The notes: generated by a model not told the origin, from the letters alone. A stretch of DNA of 64,000 bases from Roseiarcus sp963823165 (GCA_963823165.1 CAWGKV010000029.1:81395-145394); one strand, 5' to 3'. Counted from the first letter of the stretch, positions 17,006 through 26,507 are shown. Program-made: numbers and translations.

Positions 17006-18330
17006 CGGGCGCTCCTCCCGTCCGCGCCGCCGCGTCGGGTCTCGCGCATGCTGAAGACCGCGAGGAAACTGACCACGGCCGCGGCGGCGATGTAATAGCC
17101 GACCCAGGCGACGCCGCCGCGCATCTCCAGGACCTGGGCGAGCGAGGGAGCGAACGAGGCGCCGAGGATGCCGCCGAGATTGTAGGCGCTGGCCGCCCCG
17201 GTGTAGCGCACCTGCGTCGGGAACAGTTCGGGCAGCAGCGCGCCGAGCGGCGCGAAGGTCAAGCCCATGACGCCGAGCGCGGCGCAGAGGAAGACCAAAA
17301 CGCCGCCGGCGCCCTGCGCCAGAAGCGCCGGCATCGCCAGGCCCACCGCGAACGCAGCGGCGGCGGAGAAAAGCAGCACGGGCCGCCGGCCGACCCGGTC
17401 GGCCAGAGCCGCCGAAAGCGGCGTCGCGGCGGCCATGAAGACGATCGCGACGCACAGCATCTCGAGAAAGCTCACCCGCGGGATGCCGAGCGCCCGGACG
17501 CCGTAGCCCAGCGCATAGACCGTCGCGATGTAGAACAGGGCGTAGCAGACGACGATCGACAGCGACCCCTGGAGGAGCGGCAGCCCGTGGCTCTTCAAAA
17601 CCGCCCCGAGCGGCACGGCGACCCTCGCGTCCTCCGCCAGCGCCGCCTTGAAGGCCGGCGTCTCTTCGAGCGAGATCCGCACATAGAGGCCGATCGCCAC
17701 CAACACGGCGCTCATGAGGAACGGCACGCGCCAGGCCCAGTCGACGAAGGCCTTTTCGCCGAAGACGACAAGGAGAAGGAGAAAGAGGCCGGTCGCGATC
17801 AGGAAGCCGATCGGCGGCCCGAGCTGGGGGAACATGCCGAACCAGGCCCGTCTTCCGTCGGGGGCGTTTTCGACCGCGATCAGCGCCGCGCCGCCCCACT
17901 CGCCGCCGAGCCCGACGCCCTGGAGGAACCTGAGAATTGCGAGCAGCCACGGCGCGAGGAACCCTGCGGTTGCGTAACCCGGCAGGGCGCCGATGAGGGT
18001 GGTCGCGACGCCCATCGTGAGCATGGTGGCGACGAGGGTCGACTTGCGCCCGACCCGGTCGCCGAAATGGCCGAACAGGAAGGAGCCGACCGGCCTGGCG
18101 AGGAAGGCGATGCCGAAGGTGAGGTATGCGTTGAGCGTCTGGGCCTCAAGCGCGGACTTGGGGAAGAACATGGCGCCGAACACCAGAGCCGCCGCCGTGC
18201 CGAAGATGTAGAAATCATAGAATTCGATCGTCGTGCCGACGAGGCTCGCCAGCACGATTTTGCCGACGCCGCCGCGGCCGATATCGGCTTGAGCCGTTCC
18301 TCCGATCGCCGCCATTGTCTGTTGTTTCAC
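17002..18330 (-). CDS. MFS transporter, metabolite:H+ symporter (MHS) subfamily
   Basis: A 442-residue transporter with 12 predicted helices. GTTIEFYDFYIFGTAAALVF in the first helix and GHFGDRVGRKSTLV in the first cytoplasmic loop are the MHS (ProP/ShiA/KgtP-like) signature; FLQGVGLGGEWGGAAL is helix 4-5. It should import a small organic acid, betaine or osmolyte with protons. It is coupled by ATGA to the HAD phosphatase gene downstream. Confidence 0.88.
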   Translation of the reverse strand: MKQQTMAAIGGTAQADIGRGGVGKIVLASLVGTTIEFYDFYIFGTAAALVFGAMFFPKSALEAQTLNAYLTFGIAFLARPVGSFLFGHFGDRVGRKSTLVATMLTMGVATTLIGALPGYATAGFLAPWLLAILRFLQGVGLGGEWGGAALIAVENAPDGRRAWFGMFPQLGPPIGFLIATGLFLLLLVVFGEKAFVDWAWRVPFLMSAVLVAIGLYVRISLEETPAFKAALAEDARVAVPLGAVLKSHGLPLLQGSLSIVVCYALFYIATVYALGYGVRALGIPRVSFLEMLCVAIVFMAAATPLSAALADRVGRRPVLLFSAAAAFAVGLAMPALLAQGAGGVLVFLCAALGVMGLTFAPLGALLPELFPTQVRYTGAASAYNLGGILGASFAPSLAQVLEMRGGVAWVGYYIAAAAVVSFLAVFSMRETRRGGADGRSAR

Positions 18331-18550
18331 CCTGATTTCGTGCTCCTTGGTGTTCTTAGTGATAAATCCTCTTCACCACAAAAAAACACGACTGCCTGAA
18401 TGACCGCTAATGCGCCGGCCTGTCGTCGGCGCCCCGCGCCGCGCCATCATCGTCTCGAGCGGTCCGAAGTCGCCCTCGACGAACTGGCGCGACGGAGGGC
18501 GGGCGGAGGCGTATGATGGCCCTGCGGTCGCCCAATCCGGATCAGATGAA

Positions 18551-19111
18551 ATGTCTACGGCGCTGAAGCAGACCATGTCCGCCGACGAGTTTGTTCGCTG
18601 GGCCGAAGGGACGGACGGACGGTGGGAGCTGCATGACGGGGTCCCCGTGATGATGTCGCCGGAGCGGGTTCTGCATGGCGAGACGAAAGGCGAGGCCTAT
18701 GCGGCGCTGAGGGAAGCGGTTCGCCGCTCGGGTCTGGCCTGCAGGGCCTATCCCGACGGCGTCGCAGTGCGGATAGACGCGAGGACCGCCTACCAGCCCG
18801 ACGCGTCGGTGTCCTGCGGCGTCCCTCCGCCGCCCGACGCGCAAGCGATCACCGACCCGATCATCGTCGTCGAAGTTTTGTCGCCGAGCACGGCGGCGAT
18901 CGACCATGGCCGCAAGCTCAGCGGCTATTTTTCGCTGGCCAGCGTCCAGCACTATCTCATTCTCGATCCCGAGCGACGCGTCGTCATTCATCACAAGCGC
19001 GGACAGGGCGACACGATCGAAACCCGGGTGTTGTCGGACGGCGCGGCGCGGCTCGAGCCGCCCGGCTTCGAGGTCGCGGTCAGCGCCCTCTTCCCGACCC
19101 CGGCCGCATAG
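18551..19111 (+). CDS. Uma2 family (DUF820) PD-(D/E)XK-fold protein
   Basis: A 186-residue Uma2 protein. FVRWAEGTDGRWELHDGVPV is the N-terminal signature with the conserved Glu; YQPDASVSC, IIVVEVLSPST and DHGRKLSGYF give the PD-ExK-like catalytic residues, and HYLILDPE the last strand. The family has a restriction-endonuclease fold with no settled function and is often spread by transfer. The start at 18551 gives MSTALKQTMS; the longer frame upstream has no family similarity. It stands alone. Confidence 0.85.
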   Translation: MSTALKQTMSADEFVRWAEGTDGRWELHDGVPVMMSPERVLHGETKGEAYAALREAVRRSGLACRAYPDGVAVRIDARTAYQPDASVSCGVPPPPDAQAITDPIIVVEVLSPSTAAIDHGRKLSGYFSLASVQHYLILDPERRVVIHHKRGQGDTIETRVLSDGAARLEPPGFEVAVSALFPTPAA

Positions 19112-19169
19112 CATCCGCTTTGCATTGTCACGAAAGCGGGCGTCGAGAAGCGTCCGGCCCGACGGATGG

Positions 19170-19189
19170 ATCCCCGCTTTCGCGGGGAT
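19170..19189. repeat. Palindromic repeat unit
   Basis: ATCCCCGC and GCGGGGAT pair perfectly around TTTC. With the flanks GGATGG and GACAGG it is a repeat often seen between genes in alphaproteobacteria. A degraded copy, TGGATGCCGCTCTCGCGGGC, lies near 47431. It may fold in the 3' end of the Uma2 transcript. Confidence 0.6.
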
Positions 19190-19261
19190 GACAGGTTGGC
19201 GTCGACGGCGGATCATCCGTTTTCTTTGACGAAGCCGACCATTAGCCGCAGCAAGCCGGCC

Positions 19262-20455
19262 TTACTTTGCGCCGAGGGTACAGCCGCCCGCGCCCGGCGG
19301 CCGAAAGGCCTCGGATGCCGGAATCTTTGCCACCACCGTCAGATAGTCCCACGGGTATTTCGAGGCGGACGGCGTCTTCACCCGCATCAGATAGCGGTCG
19401 TAGAGGACACGGCCGTCTGCGCGTATCGTCCCGTTGTCGGTGAAGACGTCGTGAATGGGGGCGTCGCGCATCGCCTTGGTCACCGCCCCGGCCTCGTCGG
19501 TCCCCGCCTTTGCCACGGCCTCGAGATAGTGGCGCACCGACGAATAGAGCGCGACCTGGTTGTCGTTCGGCATGCGCTGGCGCCGCGCATAGAAACGTTT
19601 GGCGAAGGCGCGCGTCTCGTCGTTCAAGTCCCAGTACCAGGACTGCATGAAGGTGAGGTCGTGCGCGACGTCGAGCCCGAGGGCGTTGACGTCGCTCAAA
19701 TAGGTGATCGGGGTCGCGAGATATTGCGCCGGGGCGAGCCTGAACTCGTTGGCCTGCTTCAGCGCGTTCGAGAGATCGGCGCCGGTGATGGCGAACACGA
19801 TCACCTTGGCCTTCGACGCCTGGGCGTCGAGCAGGTAGGAGCTGAAGTCGGCGGTGTTGAGAGGCGAGCGCACCCCCCCGACCACCGTCCCGCCGGCCTT
19901 GGCGATCGCGTTGCGGGCGTCGGCCTCGAGCGAGGCGCCGAAGGCGTAGTCGGCGGTGATGAAGAAGAAGCTGTCGAGTTTCTCGCGAATGAGGAGTCGC
20001 ATCAGCGCCACCCCGTTCGACCAGTTGTCGGCGTTCCACTGGATGCCGTTCGGCGAGCAGGCCTTGCCGGTGAGGTCGGACGAGGAGGCGGAATCGAAGA
20101 TGACGATCCGGTTGCGCTCTCTGGCCAATGCCTGGATCGCCAGCGCCACGCCGGAATTGGTGATGTCGAAGATCGCCCGCGCGTCCTGCTCGTCGTACCA
20201 TTTGCGGGCGATCGCGAGGCCGACGTCGACCTTGTTCTGGTGGTCGGCGACGAGAAGCTCGATCGGCTTATTGAGCGCCGAGCCGCCATAGTCCTCGATC
20301 GCCATGCGGGCGATCTCGACCGAACCGGGCCCGGCGAGGTCGGCGTAGGGGCCGGACTGGTCGTTCATCACGCCGATGACGAAGGAATTTTTTGCGTCAG
20401 CCGGCGTGGTGAGGGCGAACGCCAGGAGAAAGAGGGCGACCGCGCGCAAGAGCAT
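19262..20455 (-). CDS. ABC transporter substrate-binding protein, branched-chain amino acid type
   Basis: A 397-residue periplasmic binding protein of the Leu/Ile/Val-binding class (Peripla_BP_6). The signal peptide is MLLRAVALFLLAFALTTPAD. FVIGVMNDQSGPYADLAGPG, then IELLVADHQNKVDVG and YAFGASLEADARNAIAKAGG, are the two-lobe signatures. Members bind amino acids, amides, urea or aromatic acids. No permease or ATPase genes are beside it, so it is an orphan that must use a transporter encoded elsewhere. Confidence 0.88.
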   Translation of the reverse strand: MLLRAVALFLLAFALTTPADAKNSFVIGVMNDQSGPYADLAGPGSVEIARMAIEDYGGSALNKPIELLVADHQNKVDVGLAIARKWYDEQDARAIFDITNSGVALAIQALARERNRIVIFDSASSSDLTGKACSPNGIQWNADNWSNGVALMRLLIREKLDSFFFITADYAFGASLEADARNAIAKAGGTVVGGVRSPLNTADFSSYLLDAQASKAKVIVFAITGADLSNALKQANEFRLAPAQYLATPITYLSDVNALGLDVAHDLTFMQSWYWDLNDETRAFAKRFYARRQRMPNDNQVALYSSVRHYLEAVAKAGTDEAGAVTKAMRDAPIHDVFTDNGTIRADGRVLYDRYLMRVKTPSASKYPWDYLTVVAKIPASEAFRPPGAGGCTLGAK

Positions 20456-20705
20456 AAAGAAGCCTCCCGGGGCAGACCGTCAGCCTCGCCGAACGACGGC
20501 GGGAAGGCAACTGCGGAGGGAGGCGGCCATCCTCCCTCCTTGTGCGGTCTGGTGGGGGAGGCTGGGGTGGGGGTCGCGCCATACGGATATCGTCTGCGAT
20601 CCAGCAACGCTGATCCGTTCGCATGACCCCCGTCCGGCCACACTAGGGGGGCGGGGGCGCTGCGGCGTCCGCGTCTATCGGGAAGTCAGGCGCGCGCGTC
20701 TCCGC

Positions 20706-20951
20706 TCACATCTTCATCGCGTCGCTGACGCACCTCTTGACGAACGAGGTCTTCGCGGCGCCGGCGAGCTTCTTGTCCGCGGCCTGACCCTCGCAGGCGG
20801 TCCGCTCGCATTTGGTCATGAAGCTGGTTTTGGCGGCGCCGGCGAGCTTCTTGTCCGTCGCCTGGGTCACGCAGGCGTCCTCGGCGAAGGCGAGCGTCGG
20901 CGCTCCGGCGATGCAGAGGGCGAGCGCGGCGAGGGCGAATGTCTTGGTCAT
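20706..20951 (-). CDS. PsiF-repeat periplasmic protein
   Basis: An 81-residue exported protein. After the signal peptide MTKTFALAALALCIAGAPTL come two almost identical units, DKKLAGAAKTSFMTKC and DKKLAGAAKTSFVKRC, matching the PsiF repeat. In enteric bacteria psiF is induced by phosphate starvation; function is unknown. ATG 20951 is preferred because GGAG lies nine bases upstream, while the in-frame ATG 20960 touches that GGAG. Confidence 0.8.
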   Translation of the reverse strand: MTKTFALAALALCIAGAPTLAFAEDACVTQATDKKLAGAAKTSFMTKCERTACEGQAADKKLAGAAKTSFVKRCVSDAMKM

Positions 20952-21038
20952 GGAATTCATCTCCGCGGAGTGAGGCCGAGAGGCTCGGCCCGGCGCACAA
21001 TAGCACGTCGGCATTTTCTGGCGAGAGGGGCCGGGCCC

Positions 21039-21281
21039 TGTAGACGCGGCCGCTGGCCGCGTCAGCCGCGCTCAGCGCGCGCGGCCACAGCGCTGCTTTG
21101 TAGACGCGGCCGCTGGCCGCGTCAGCCGCGCTCGCCGCGCGCGGCCACAATCGCTGCCTTGTAGACGCGGCCGCTGGCCGCGTCAGCCGCGCTCGTCGCG
21201 CGCGGCCACAATCGCTGCCTTGTAGACGCGGCCGCTGGCCGCGTCAGCCGCGCTCATCGCGCGCGGCTACAGCGCGCGCGG
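21039..21281. repeat. Four tandem copies of a 60/61-bp GC-rich repeat
   Basis: Units start at 21039, 21099, 21160 and 21221. Each opens TGTAGACGCGGCCGCTGGCC, continues GCGTCAGCCGCGCTC, has one or two variable bases, then CGCGCGCGGCCACA. The unit contains inner palindromes (GCGGCCGC; CGCGCGCG). The array ends exactly at the stop codon of the YbhB gene (21282-21284) and separates it from the PsiF gene. The last unit is cut short and carries a duplicated GCGCGCGGCTACA. Confidence 0.9.
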
Positions 21282-21878
21282 CTACATTCGCTCGTAACGG
21301 CCGGTCAGCCGACCCCGTCCGATCACGGATCCGGCCATGGCCTCGGCGAGCGCCGCGAGGTCGGGCGGGGACTCGAACTTCAGCGGCTTTCCGAGCGCAA
21401 ACATCTGGAAAACGTAGCGATGGGGGCCATGGCCCGGGACGGGCCGCGGGCCCTGATAGCCGACCCGGCCGAATGAGCCGCGGCCGAGCTGGAACGGGCA
21501 TGCCCGTGCCGCGAAGGCGCCGTGGGGGACGTGTCCGGCCTTCGGGTCGAGCCCGTAGGCGATCAGATGGGTGATCGGCCGTGGCAGCGGAGCGTCCGGG
21601 TCCTGAACGACCAGCGCGAGCTCGGCCGCTTCGGCCGGGACGCCCGCCCACTCGAGGGCGGGGGAGGTATTGTCGCCGATTCCGGCGCCGGCGAATCGCG
21701 TCGGCATCATGCCCCCGTCTTCGAAATCGGGGCTCGAAAGAGCGAAGGGGGGCGCCGCGAGCCTCGGATCGTTCTGCAAAAGATGGCGGTCACCCGCGCG
21801 CAGCGGCCGCAAAAAATGGCCGACAGCGCTTTCGAAATGGCCGACCGAGCTTTCGAATGACATGCGGCGGCTTCCCAT
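21282..21878 (-). CDS. YbhB/YbcL family (PEBP/Raf kinase inhibitor-like) protein
   Basis: A 198-residue phosphatidylethanolamine-binding-protein homologue. FALSSPDFEDGGMMPTRFAG, NTSPALEWAGVP and LALVVQDPDAP form the ligand pocket pattern, with HLIAYGLDP and HRYVFQMFAL following. No signal peptide is evident. In bacteria the function is poorly known. The N-terminal 30 residues (repeated VGHFESAVGHF) are not typical, so a later start is possible. Its stop codon abuts the tandem repeat array. Confidence 0.82.
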   Translation of the reverse strand: MGSRRMSFESSVGHFESAVGHFLRPLRAGDRHLLQNDPRLAAPPFALSSPDFEDGGMMPTRFAGAGIGDNTSPALEWAGVPAEAAELALVVQDPDAPLPRPITHLIAYGLDPKAGHVPHGAFAARACPFQLGRGSFGRVGYQGPRPVPGHGPHRYVFQMFALGKPLKFESPPDLAALAEAMAGSVIGRGRLTGRYERM

Positions 21879-22028
21879 GTCGATGACGAAAGATCGTCAC
21901 GTTCGTTCCTCGACGCGCGAGCGGGCCGAATGTTCCATGGCGAGCGCTCTGGCGCAATCGCCTCCGCCTCACTAAGAACACGGTTTTACGGAACGCAGCG
22001 ACGCGCTCCGAGGGAACCGCGAGCCGCG

Positions 22029-23375
22029 ATGAGACGGGTGATGAACTGGCTGTTGTTTCTGCTCGCCCTGGCGTCGCTCGCGCTCAGCGTTGCGGCGCAG
22101 GCCGGGTTTGCGCATCTGCCGGTTTCGCCGACCGCCTTCGGCGTCATTGCGGCCGTGTTCGCGGCGCTGCTCGTCATCCGCCTGCTGCCGCTCGGGGTTC
22201 GCCGGCCGGTCGTCTTCGTGGTGACGCTCGCCGCGCTCGTCGCCCTGACGGGGGGCCTGGCTTATTTCCAGTTCGTCATCAAGCCGACCATGGTCAAGGG
22301 CTTCATGGCCGCGGCCTTCGCGCCGAAGCCGACGACGGTTTCGGTCGAGGCGGCGCGGATGGAGAAGTGGCCGCCGCAACTGACGGCGATCGGGACGCTT
22401 AGGGCCTATCAGGGCATCTCCATCGCGCCGCAGGCGGCCGGCGTCATCACGGCCATTCATCTCGAGTCGGGCGGCGACGTCCAGGCCGGCGACCTCCTGA
22501 TCAACATCGACAATTCGGTCGAGCAGGCGGATCTCGCCAACGGCCTCGCCCAACTCAAGAACGCCAACTCGACGCTCGCCCGGCAGAAAATGCTGGTCGC
22601 TGGCGGCAACACGCCGCAGTCGACGGTCAACTCCGCGCTTGCCACCCGCGATTCTGCCGCTGCGACGGTCGCACGGACGCGGGCGGTGATCGCGCAGAAG
22701 GCGATCCGCGCCCCGTTCTCCGGAAGGGTCGGCCTGCGCAACGCCGACCTCGGGCAATATGCGTCGGTTGGCATGGCGCTCGCGACGCTGCAGCAGCTCG
22801 ATCCGATCTTCGCCGACTTTCCCGTGCCCGAAGAGGCGCTGGCGACACTCGCCGTCGGCCAGGACGTTGGTATGACCGTGGCGGCCATTCCCGGCCAAAC
22901 ATTTGAAGGCAAGGTCAAGGCGATCGACGCCCGCGTCAGCGCCGAATCGCGCAACGTGACCGTGCGGGCGGAGTTCGCCAATGCGGACCGCAAGCTGCTG
23001 CCGGGCATGTTCGCCAATCTGACGGTGACGACCGGCGCGAGCGTCGAGGTTCTGGCGCTGCCGCGGACGGCGATCGTCTACAGCCTCTACGGCGACAACG
23101 TGTTCGTGGTGAAGCCCGCGCCCGAGTCGCCGCATCCCGCTCAATCGGGCGGCGGGGCCGCTGCGGCTTCGTCTCCGGCCGGGGGAGGACTGGTCGTCGA
23201 GCGCCGGTTCGTCAAGGTCGGCGCAACGCGCGGCGAACGCGTCGCGATCGAGGAAGGGGTGCAGGCAGGCGAGCAGGTGGTGACCGCCGGACAGATCAAG
23301 CTGCAGGCCAATTCGCCCGTCGTCATCGACCAGACGCCCGCTCTGCCCGCGCCCGCCGTCACTTCGAAACCCTGA
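22029..23375 (+). CDS. RND efflux periplasmic adaptor (MexE/MdtA-like) with extra N-terminal membrane helices
   Basis: A 448-residue membrane-fusion protein that links an RND pump to an outer-membrane channel. The barrel-sandwich and hairpin segments run from LTAIGTLRAYQGISIAPQAA through AGDLLINIDNSVEQADL, and the beta-barrel includes KAIRAPFSGRVGLR and VRAEFANADRKLLPGMFAN. Unusually, before this come three hydrophobic stretches (about residues 5-22, 32-52 and 62-80) where most adaptors have one signal or lipid anchor. ATG 22029 is chosen because upstream sequence shows no similarity. The pump gene begins 8 bp after the stop, so this is one operon. No TolC-type gene is present. Confidence 0.88.
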   Translation: MRRVMNWLLFLLALASLALSVAAQAGFAHLPVSPTAFGVIAAVFAALLVIRLLPLGVRRPVVFVVTLAALVALTGGLAYFQFVIKPTMVKGFMAAAFAPKPTTVSVEAARMEKWPPQLTAIGTLRAYQGISIAPQAAGVITAIHLESGGDVQAGDLLINIDNSVEQADLANGLAQLKNANSTLARQKMLVAGGNTPQSTVNSALATRDSAAATVARTRAVIAQKAIRAPFSGRVGLRNADLGQYASVGMALATLQQLDPIFADFPVPEEALATLAVGQDVGMTVAAIPGQTFEGKVKAIDARVSAESRNVTVRAEFANADRKLLPGMFANLTVTTGASVEVLALPRTAIVYSLYGDNVFVVKPAPESPHPAQSGGGAAAASSPAGGGLVVERRFVKVGATRGERVAIEEGVQAGEQVVTAGQIKLQANSPVVIDQTPALPAPAVTSKP

Positions 23376-23383
23376 CGGGGCCG

Positions 23384-26300
23384 ATGAACGCCTTCACCGA
23401 CCTCTTCATCCGCCGACCGGTGCTGGCGACCGTCGTCAGCCTGCTGATCCTGCTCGTCGGGGCGATGGCGGGCTTCAAGCTGCAGATCCGGCAGTTTCCC
23501 CAGACCTCGAACACCACGATCACCATCACGACGACCTATCCCGGCGCGGCGGCCGACGTAATCAAGGGCTTCATCACGACGCCGATCGAACAGGCGGTCG
23601 CTTCCGCCGAGGGAATCGACACGCTGGTGTCGACCTCGCAGCAGAACGTGTCGACCATCACCCTCAATCTGCGGCTCGACGCCAATCCCGACCGGGCGAT
23701 GGCCGACACGCTCTCCAAGGTCAACCAGGTGCGCGGCCTCTTGCCGCGCGAGGCCAACGACCCGGTGATCGTCAAGCAGACGGGGCAGGGCTTCGCCCTC
23801 ATGTATATGTCGTTCAATTCGAGCGTGATGACGGCGTCGCAGATCACCGACTACCTGACCCGCGTCGTTCAGCCGCGCCTGCAGACCGTCGACGGCGTGG
23901 CGAACGCGCAGATCCTCGGCGGCCAGGTGTTCGCCATGCGCATCTGGCTCAACCCGACGAAAATGGCGGCGCTCGGCGTCACCCCGAACGACGTGCGCGC
24001 TGCGCTCGCCGCCAACAACTTCACCTCGGCCCCGGGCGAGGTGAAAAGCGACTACACCCAGGTCAGCGTCAACGCGCTGACCTCGCTCGACAGCGCCAAG
24101 GCGTTCGGCAAGCTCGTAATAGCCGCCCACGGCGACGCGCTGGTCAGGCTCGGCGACGTCGCCAGGATCGAACTCGGGCCGCAGTCCTCCGATTCCTCGT
24201 CGGTGTTCGATGGGCTCAAGGCCGTGTTCATCGGCATCTACGGCACCCCGGAAGCGAACCCGCTGACGGTGATCGACGGCGTGCGGGCGATCATGCCGAG
24301 CATTGAAAACCAGCTGCCGCCGGGGCTCAACGCCGCCATCGCCTACGACTCGACCAAGTTCATCCGCGCCTCGATCTACGAGGTCGCCAAGACGCTCGCC
24401 GAGGCGGCGGCGATCGTCATCGTCGTCATCTTCCTGTTCCTCGGCAACCTGCGCGCGACCTTCATTCCGATCGTCACCATCCCCCTGTCGCTGGTCGGGG
24501 TGATGATCGCGCTCCTCGCGCTCGGGTATTCGATCAACCTCCTCACTCTTCTCGCGCTGGTGCTCGGCATCGGCCTCGTGGTCGACGACGCCATCGTCGT
24601 GGTCGAGAACATTCATCGCCACATCGAGGACGGGATGAGGCCGTTCGACGCCGCGATCCGCGGCGCGCACGAGATCGCCCTGCCGGTCGTGGCGATGACG
24701 ATCACCCTCGCCGCGGTATACGCCCCGATCGGCTTCGTTTCCGGCGTGACGGGGGCGCTGTTTCGGGAATTCGCCTTCACCCTCGCGGGCGCGGTCGTCG
24801 TCTCGGGTTTCATCGCGCTCACTTTGTCGCCGATGATGTGCTCGAAGCTCCTGCGCCACGACACGGGAGAGCACTGGTTCGGCCGTCTCGTCGACCGCAC
24901 GTTCGAGGGGCTGCGCAGGGCCTATCAGCGGCGGCTGCACAGCACGCTGAACTTCCGCGCGCTGACGCTGCTCATCCTCGTCGGCGTGCTCGCGCTGACC
25001 GCGGTCATGTACATGTCGACGCCGCGCGAGCTCGCGCCCGAAGAGGATCAGGGGATTCTCCTGTCGCTGGTCAAGGCGCCGCAGGTCGGCAATCTCGACT
25101 ACATAGAGAAGGCGACGCAGAAGCTGTGGAGCGAAGTGCGGGGGATTCCCGAGGTCGACCATCTCTTCGTCATCAACGGCTTTCCGAGCGTGCGGGCCGG
25201 ATTCGCCGGCATCCTCCTCAAGCCCTGGGACCGGCGCGAGCGCAGTCAGAAGCAGATCCTGACCGAACTCGGTCCGAAGTTTCTCGCCGTGCCGACCGCG
25301 CAGGTTCAGGCGTTTTCGCCGCCGGCGCTGCCCGGATCGACCGGCGGCGCGCCGATGCAGTTCGTGATCCGCACGACCGGCGACTACGCCACCCTCGCCG
25401 ACGTCGCGCTCAAGATGCAGCAGGCGGCAAGAGAAAGCGGCCTCTTCCTGTTCACCGACGTCGACCTCAAGTTCGACACGCCGCAGTACCAGTTCAAGGT
25501 CGACGCGGACAAGGCCAACCGCATCGGCGTCAACATGGCCGACGTCGGAACCGCGCTCGCCACCATGCTCGGCGGCAACTACGTGAATCTGTTCAACCTC
25601 TACGGCCGCTCCTATCAGGTCATTCCGCAGGCGCCGCGCGAGTTCCGCCTGACTCCCGAGTGGCTGACCCGCTATCAATTGCGCACGAGCAACGGCGAGC
25701 TCGTGCCCCTCTCGGCAGTGGCGAGCGTCACGGAAAAGGTGCAGCCGAACGCGCTGACGAGCTTCCAGCAGCTGAATTCCGCGACCCTGTCGGGCGTGCC
25801 GTTCCCCGGCCGGACGCTCGGCGAGGCGCTCGACTACCTCAAGGCTAAGTCGAAGGAGATTTTTCCGGAAGGCTATTCCTACGACTTCCAGGGCGACTCG
25901 CGCCAGTTCGAGCAGGAGGGCAACGCGCTGGTCTACGTGTTCATGTTCGCCCTCATCGTCATCTATCTGGTGCTTGCCGCCCAATACGAGAGCTTTCGCG
26001 ATCCGCTGATCATCCTGATCGCGCTGCCGACCGCCCTTTTCGGCGCGCTGCTGCCGCTCAACGTCGGCGGCTTTCTCGGCTTCGCCAGCATCAACATCTA
26101 TTCCCAGATCGGGCTCGTGACCCTGATCGGCCTCATTTCGAAGCACGGGATTCTGATGGTGGACTTCGCCAACCGCCTGCAGGAGCGGGAAGGCCTGCCG
26201 AGGCGCAAGGCGATCGAAGAGGCGGCCGCCGTGCGCCTGAGGCCGATCCTGATGACGACGGCGGCGATGGTGGTCGGCATGTTGCCGCTGATCCTCGCCT

Positions 26301-26488
26301 CGGGCGCCGGGGCGAAGTCGCGCTTCACGATCGGGGTCACGATCTTCGCCGGCATGGCGGTCGGCACGCTGTTCACGCTGTTCGTGACGCCAATGGTCTA
26401 CACCTTCCTCGCCCGCGACCACGCCGCCCTGGTCGCCCGGGAGCGGGCGGCGGGACATCTCGCGAAGGAGGAGGAAGGAATAAGATGA
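23384..26488 (+). CDS. RND multidrug efflux pump, inner-membrane permease (HAE1, MexF-like)
   Basis: A 1034-residue proton-driven pump with the usual length. FIRRPVLATVVSLLILLVGA is helix 1; GLVVDDAIVVVENIHRHIED (about residues 400-420) contains the Asp pair of the proton relay in helix 4. GFVSGVTGALFREFAFTLAG and LVYVFMFALIVIYLVLAAQY are later helices, and the porter domains are present in both halves. Together with the adaptor upstream it exports drugs, solvents or metabolites from the periplasm or inner leaflet. No local regulator gene is seen. A long open frame on the opposite strand is composition only. Confidence 0.93.
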   Translation: MNAFTDLFIRRPVLATVVSLLILLVGAMAGFKLQIRQFPQTSNTTITITTTYPGAAADVIKGFITTPIEQAVASAEGIDTLVSTSQQNVSTITLNLRLDANPDRAMADTLSKVNQVRGLLPREANDPVIVKQTGQGFALMYMSFNSSVMTASQITDYLTRVVQPRLQTVDGVANAQILGGQVFAMRIWLNPTKMAALGVTPNDVRAALAANNFTSAPGEVKSDYTQVSVNALTSLDSAKAFGKLVIAAHGDALVRLGDVARIELGPQSSDSSSVFDGLKAVFIGIYGTPEANPLTVIDGVRAIMPSIENQLPPGLNAAIAYDSTKFIRASIYEVAKTLAEAAAIVIVVIFLFLGNLRATFIPIVTIPLSLVGVMIALLALGYSINLLTLLALVLGIGLVVDDAIVVVENIHRHIEDGMRPFDAAIRGAHEIALPVVAMTITLAAVYAPIGFVSGVTGALFREFAFTLAGAVVVSGFIALTLSPMMCSKLLRHDTGEHWFGRLVDRTFEGLRRAYQRRLHSTLNFRALTLLILVGVLALTAVMYMSTPRELAPEEDQGILLSLVKAPQVGNLDYIEKATQKLWSEVRGIPEVDHLFVINGFPSVRAGFAGILLKPWDRRERSQKQILTELGPKFLAVPTAQVQAFSPPALPGSTGGAPMQFVIRTTGDYATLADVALKMQQAARESGLFLFTDVDLKFDTPQYQFKVDADKANRIGVNMADVGTALATMLGGNYVNLFNLYGRSYQVIPQAPREFRLTPEWLTRYQLRTSNGELVPLSAVASVTEKVQPNALTSFQQLNSATLSGVPFPGRTLGEALDYLKAKSKEIFPEGYSYDFQGDSRQFEQEGNALVYVFMFALIVIYLVLAAQYESFRDPLIILIALPTALFGALLPLNVGGFLGFASINIYSQIGLVTLIGLISKHGILMVDFANRLQEREGLPRRKAIEEAAAVRLRPILMTTAAMVVGMLPLILASGAGAKSRFTIGVTIFAGMAVGTLFTLFVTPMVYTFLARDHAALVARERAAGHLAKEEEGIR

Positions 26489-26507
26489 GCCGCGGCGTCG
26501 TCAGCGC

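Noticed and set aside
17006..17950. N-terminal extension of the HAD gene by about 315 codons
   Set aside because: The extension lies inside the MFS gene in another frame and is Arg-rich; a good ribosome binding site and the ATGA overlap mark the real start at 17005.
16900..18399. A 499-codon plus-strand frame
   Set aside because: Antisense to the MFS transporter and part of the HAD gene; composition only (Arg, Glu, Asp, His), while the minus-strand frames have clear families.
19166..20626. A 486-codon plus-strand frame
   Set aside because: Antisense to the ABC substrate-binding protein, which has a signal peptide and family motifs.
21039..21281. CRISPR array
   Set aside because: Regular 60-bp spacing, but units are contiguous and nearly identical with no unique spacers, and no cas genes are present.
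23141..26458. A 1105-codon open frame on the minus strand
   Set aside because: It is exactly antisense to the RND pump, is rich in Arg/His/Asp/Glu, has no domain pattern and reflects the third-codon GC bias of the pump gene.
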